Source: Armatimonadota bacterium (GTDB lineage Bacteria > Armatimonadota > Abditibacteriia > CG2-30-59-28). Taken from it: a stretch of DNA of 8,967 nt. Below the pieces are notes generated by a model. The model saw only the letters and a program-made list of their open reading frames with translations. It ran no database searches and was not told where the DNA came from. This document shows positions 6,612-8,967 of this stretch, piece by piece. Position 1 is the first letter of the stretch, and the number at the start of each line of letters is the position of its first letter. Both the position numbers and the translations under genes were made by a program. The stretch covers positions 1 through 8,967 of the forward strand of contig JACQGJ010000422.1 in NCBI GenBank assembly GCA_016199605.1. The letters run 5' to 3'.

Positions 6612-6624
6612 TGGTTCAATCCAA

Positions 6625-6645
6625 GAGCAAGGCGGAGCCTTGCTC
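6625..6645 (+). terminator. Strong hairpin after the 226-residue gene
   Basis: GAGCAAGGC (6625-6633) and GCCTTGCTC (6637-6645) form a perfect 9-bp stem with a GGA loop, 13 bases after the stop codon. No T-run follows, so it would be an atypical terminator or a transcript-stabilising 3' hairpin. The structure itself is certain from the sequence. Confidence 0.55.
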
Positions 6646-6672
6646 GCTGGAGGAGCGGGTCATGTAGGAGAA

Positions 6673-6751
6673 GGACAGGTCCTCTTTTGTCATTCAACCG
6701 ACAATCGGGCGGTCGCCGGCGCCATGGTGTCCCTCCCAATAGCAGCCGGAG
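6673..6751 (+). repeat. Intergenic repeat copy 3 (79 bp)
   Basis: Gap-free partner of 5844-5922. The differences are spread over all three codon positions in every reading frame, which argues for conservation as DNA or RNA, not as protein. As in copy 2, it ends with CCGGAG immediately before ATG codons (6752 and 6756). Confidence 0.85.
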
Positions 6752-6860
6752 ATGAATGGTGACCGCCGCGCCGAACTCCTCTGCGGCGGACACGATTCGA
6801 CACTGGCGGAGTGCCTATCAATCGTGCCGCCACCGATCTGTTCCTTGCTGTGGTGAGAAA

Positions 6861-7196
6861 ATGAACTGCAAGTATGCGTTGGCTGAACTGCGCTGGTTGA
6901 CCGAGGCTGAGGGAGGAATAAAGAAGCCTGTGCGGGGCCACATCCGCACCCCGGCTCTGTTCAACACCGGCCCTGTCTCACAATGGAACCTGTTTGTCAT
7001 CTCGGACATGCCCGTGAGCCCTGGGGAGGGCGGGAACGTCATACGCATTGATCGACTCCAGGGGGGCTCGGTTCAACGGGGACTGCCCGGCGGCGGAGCG
7101 ACAGATAGTCTTTGCTTCGCTGTCCGCCGGTTTCTCAGTTCTTCGGCAGGAAGAAGCGGTTGGGGTCTCCGCAGACGAAAGGCGGCACACCAGTGA
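6861..7196 (+). CDS. Small protein resembling the EF-Tu C-terminal-like family, C-terminus doubtful
   Basis: From ATG 6861 the frame gives 111 residues. Residues 1-65 (MNCKYALAELRWLTEAEGGI, then PVRGHIRTPALFN, then SQWNLFVIS, then SPGEGGNVIRIDRL) resemble stand-alone proteins with an EF-Tu domain-III-like barrel. Those start with a strand, an EGG motif and a Gly-Tyr-Arg-Pro-like stretch. The expected last strands (a Gly-Phe and Glu-Gly-rich end) are not visible; after residue 66 the sequence turns low-complexity and Arg/Ser-rich. It also runs 62 bases antisense into the convergent lyase gene. The true C-terminus is therefore probably lost or frameshifted. Start: an in-frame ATG at 6756 next to repeat copy 3 would add 35 unusual Cys/His/Arg-rich residues. 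Alternatively a 34-codon ORF (6752-6856) ends four bases before 6861 and could couple translation. The family is assigned by memory of the pattern only. Confidence 0.4.
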   Translation: MNCKYALAELRWLTEAEGGIKKPVRGHIRTPALFNTGPVSQWNLFVISDMPVSPGEGGNVIRIDRLQGGSVQRGLPGGGATDSLCFAVRRFLSSSAGRSGWGLRRRKAAHQ

Positions 7197-8967
7197 GCGT
7201 GAAATGGTTGCTGTTGTCGCCACCGGACATGAACAGACGCCAGAGCTTACCCGTCTGTTCAGGCTTCGGCGTGATCGCCAGTTGGGCCGTCTGCATCTGG
7301 GGATAATAGATCACGCCCGCTTCCTCGCCCTCCGGATCAAAGATGCGGCCGACGCCGGCAACCTTGTGGGTAAGGAAACTGACTCGAAACGATGCCGTGT
7401 CCTTCGGCACCCAGAAGTACATGGCGTCAACGCCGGAGAGAAACCCCCAGCCATCGGTGGCGCGAAACACCGCCTTGGGCGCGTCGGTGGTTACGAGCAT
7501 GCCTCGCCAGTCGCCCGGGTCGGTGAACTGTATCCGATACTCTCCCGGAGCTGCTTCGGCGGGCAGCGCGATCTTTTCCTTTCCGAAGACATACTCTTTG
7601 ATGGTCTTGCCATCAGGGCCGATGAGAAGCCCTTTGCTGGAAACGTAGGTCTGCTCGCATTCCACGGTGACGGGCTTACCGGCCTCCTTTATGAAATGAA
7701 ACGCGCCCAACCCTTGAGTCGAGATGACGTTGCCCTGCCAGCGCCGCCAATTCGGCTTGGGAGCCTTCTCGCCGGCCTCGGCCACAGCCGCCAGCAGATG
7801 GGCCACCCCGTCCATGTAGTACGTGTAACCAAGGGTCTGGCCATAACCGCCATAGCCGTCGAGTTTGGAGCCGGGCTGATGGTAGACGCTCAGGCCGCGG
7901 CTGTGAGCCTGGGTGAGCGGCGTTTGAAGCAATGAAGCGTCTCCCGTCAGCCAATAGGCGTGGGAGGAAATGCGGTGATCGCTGTCGTACGGTTCGCCGC
8001 CTCGACGAGCCCACCTGACCATACGGTCTGCGCTTTCGCGGCTGCGCGTCAGCAGGTTGTACTTCTCCAGAGAGGGGGCGTAGGCCTGCCAGTGTCCGTC
8101 CCAAGGCTCAAGGGAGAATTGGGCGCGTTTCACCCCGTCCATAGGCTCCAGCAGGCGCGGGTCCCACGTGGCCTCATACGCCTCGACGATTCCGGACAAC
8201 GTCCCGCTCCCTTCGCGGCCCGTACTTGGCGAAGGCTTGGCGATAATGGCCTCAATCCACTCGCGCGCGGTGTCCAGCCCTCGCGGGTGGCCGGTGAAGT
8301 AGTGCCACCAGAGCTTGTTCTCCAGGTTGGCTTCGAAATAAGCGGGGCCGGCGCCGCCCAGCCAGTGCAGGAAATGAGTGAAGGTCTCTCCGGTAACAGC
8401 CTTGACGGCGGCGAAGCGTTCGTCCACGTAATGCACCGTGTCCACATCCATGACGTGCTGGTCATGGCGGCGCGCCATCGTCAGGTACATCGGGTCGCCG
8501 GAACGCGCGTAGAGCGTCCACGGCATGCGCATCCCGTTGTGTTGCGCGCCTTTCCAGTGCCGGTGCATCTCATAGGCCTCCGCGCTCCCGTATCGCAGGG
8601 CATCGTGTAGGTCGCCAAAGTTGAACATGCCGTAGTCGCGCAACCGGTCCGCTGTGCGCATGATGAACTCGAACGGGCCGCGGATGGAATCCTCCTCGTA
8701 CGGGAACCGCTTCGGGTCGTAGGGATGGATTCTGCCGAAGGCGCCGCTGGCGCACAGGCTCTCAGGGGACTGCATCGCGTGGGGGTCCTGCTGGTAGAGC
8801 GCGGCCATGTCCCCCATTTTGGACTTAGCCGCGGCTTTCCCGAAGACGAGGAGGAACTCGTGCGTCTTGGCCAAGCCCATGGCGTTGGCGCCTGGTGAGG
8901 TCGCAAGGCCCCATTCCGCGCTCTGGCTCGACGGGACGAAGTCAACATATTCCTTGGGCGGCGTGAA
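7135..8967 (-). CDS. PcRGLX/YetA-like (PL26-type) polysaccharide lyase-like protein (5' partial)
   Basis: The frame is open from the right edge to TGA at 7135-7137, giving 610 residues in view. The ATG at 8880 is internal: the 29 codons before it are open and continue the fold (SSQSAEWGLATSPGANAMGL), so the true start lies outside. Seen: a strand ending GLAKTHEFLLVF (31-42); a helical region from about 70 to 400 rich in Trp, His and Asp, with FNFGDLHDALRYG, HNGMRMPWTLYARSGDP and HDQHVMDVDTVHY; then a beta-rich end (PVTVECEQTY, GEYRIQFTDPGDW, YFWVPKDTASFRVSF). Known: rhamnogalacturonan exolyase-type PcRGLX/YetA proteins combine an N-terminal barrel, a beta-sandwich and an alpha/alpha toroid, and cleave acidic plant or microbial polysaccharides. 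The parts in view fit the last two domains plus an extra beta domain. Catalytic residues were not assigned. A PSPSTGREGSG insert near 220-230 coincides with a palindrome. The signal peptide, if any, is out of view. Confidence 0.9.
   Translation of the reverse strand, partial: FTPPKEYVDFVPSSQSAEWGLATSPGANAMGLAKTHEFLLVFGKAAAKSKMGDMAALYQQDPHAMQSPESLCASGAFGRIHPYDPKRFPYEEDSIRGPFEFIMRTADRLRDYGMFNFGDLHDALRYGSAEAYEMHRHWKGAQHNGMRMPWTLYARSGDPMYLTMARRHDQHVMDVDTVHYVDERFAAVKAVTGETFTHFLHWLGGAGPAYFEANLENKLWWHYFTGHPRGLDTAREWIEAIIAKPSPSTGREGSGTLSGIVEAYEATWDPRLLEPMDGVKRAQFSLEPWDGHWQAYAPSLEKYNLLTRSRESADRMVRWARRGGEPYDSDHRISSHAYWLTGDASLLQTPLTQAHSRGLSVYHQPGSKLDGYGGYGQTLGYTYYMDGVAHLLAAVAEAGEKAPKPNWRRWQGNVISTQGLGAFHFIKEAGKPVTVECEQTYVSSKGLLIGPDGKTIKEYVFGKEKIALPAEAAPGEYRIQFTDPGDWRGMLVTTDAPKAVFRATDGWGFLSGVDAMYFWVPKDTASFRVSFLTHKVAGVGRIFDPEGEEAGVIYYPQMQTAQLAITPKPEQTGKLWRLFMSGGDNSNHFTLTGVPPFVCGDPNRFFLPKN
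8210..8235 (-). repeat. Palindrome inside the lyase gene
   Basis: CCTTCGC (8210-8216) and GCGAAGG (8229-8235) form a perfect 7-bp inverted repeat with a 12-base loop. On the coding (minus) strand it reads as KPSPSTGREGSG, a low-complexity stretch between two well-formed helices of the lyase. This resembles an in-frame dispersed palindromic repeat. Confidence 0.45.

Noticed and set aside
4691..6751. CRISPR array
   Set aside because: The repeats are 79 bp, divergent and 750-1150 bases apart, with whole genes between them; no short regular spacers or cas genes are present.
7048..7935. Long plus-strand open frame of 295 codons
   Set aside because: It is antisense to the lyase gene, which has a protein-like composition and a recognisable fold; this frame has none. 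It is a shadow of GC-rich coding DNA.
8880..8880. ATG at 8880 as the start of the lyase gene
   Set aside because: The frame stays open for 29 further codons to the window edge, the residues continue the fold, and the expected N-terminal domains are missing without them.

Overview
The window looks like a chromosomal segment of a GC-rich, free-living bacterium. The flanking genes look about 60% GC; one 60-base line counted inside the right-hand gene gives 63%, and one inside the 5931-6611 gene gives 50%. The mix of a YetA-like glycan lyase, a LolA-like exported protein, an NHL propeller protein, a CPBP protease and dispersed palindromes would suit Planctomycetota, Armatimonadota or a related metagenomic lineage. 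No marker gene here settles the phylum.

Left part, minus strand (1-1511): a radical SAM enzyme that runs off the left edge. Its N-terminus and core are complete. It has an unusual CX5CX2C cluster motif and the start of a SPASM/Twitch-type auxiliary cluster domain. Divergent from it, on the plus strand, are a doubtful 80-residue ORF (1796-2038), whose ribosome binding site lies in the arm of a perfect hairpin, and a CPBP-family intramembrane protease (2099-3169). Next come a palindromic intergenic element (3180-3246) and a secreted LolA/DUF2092-like protein (3350-4165).

Middle part (4217-7196), all plus strand: a run of apparently unrelated genes. They are a DUF4279-like gene broken by one in-frame amber codon (4217-4636), a cytoplasmic NHL-type beta-propeller (4791-5807), an unrecognised 226-residue soluble protein (5931-6611), and a small protein resembling the EF-Tu C-terminal-like family with a doubtful C-terminus (6861-7196). 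The last three are each preceded by a copy of one intergenic repeat. Two copies are 79 bp long, align without gaps, are about 87% identical and end at the ribosome binding site of the next gene; the third is more divergent. Shared repeats, lower GC, a broken gene and a probably truncated gene all suggest an accessory array built by duplication or recombination. I consider this the most interesting part of the window.

Right part, minus strand (7135-8967): a large protein lacking its N-terminus because it enters from beyond the right edge. It best resembles PcRGLX/YetA-like (PL26-type) polysaccharide lyases and converges on, and slightly overlaps, the end of the array.

I saw no rRNA, tRNA, CRISPR array, transposase or integrase gene in the window.
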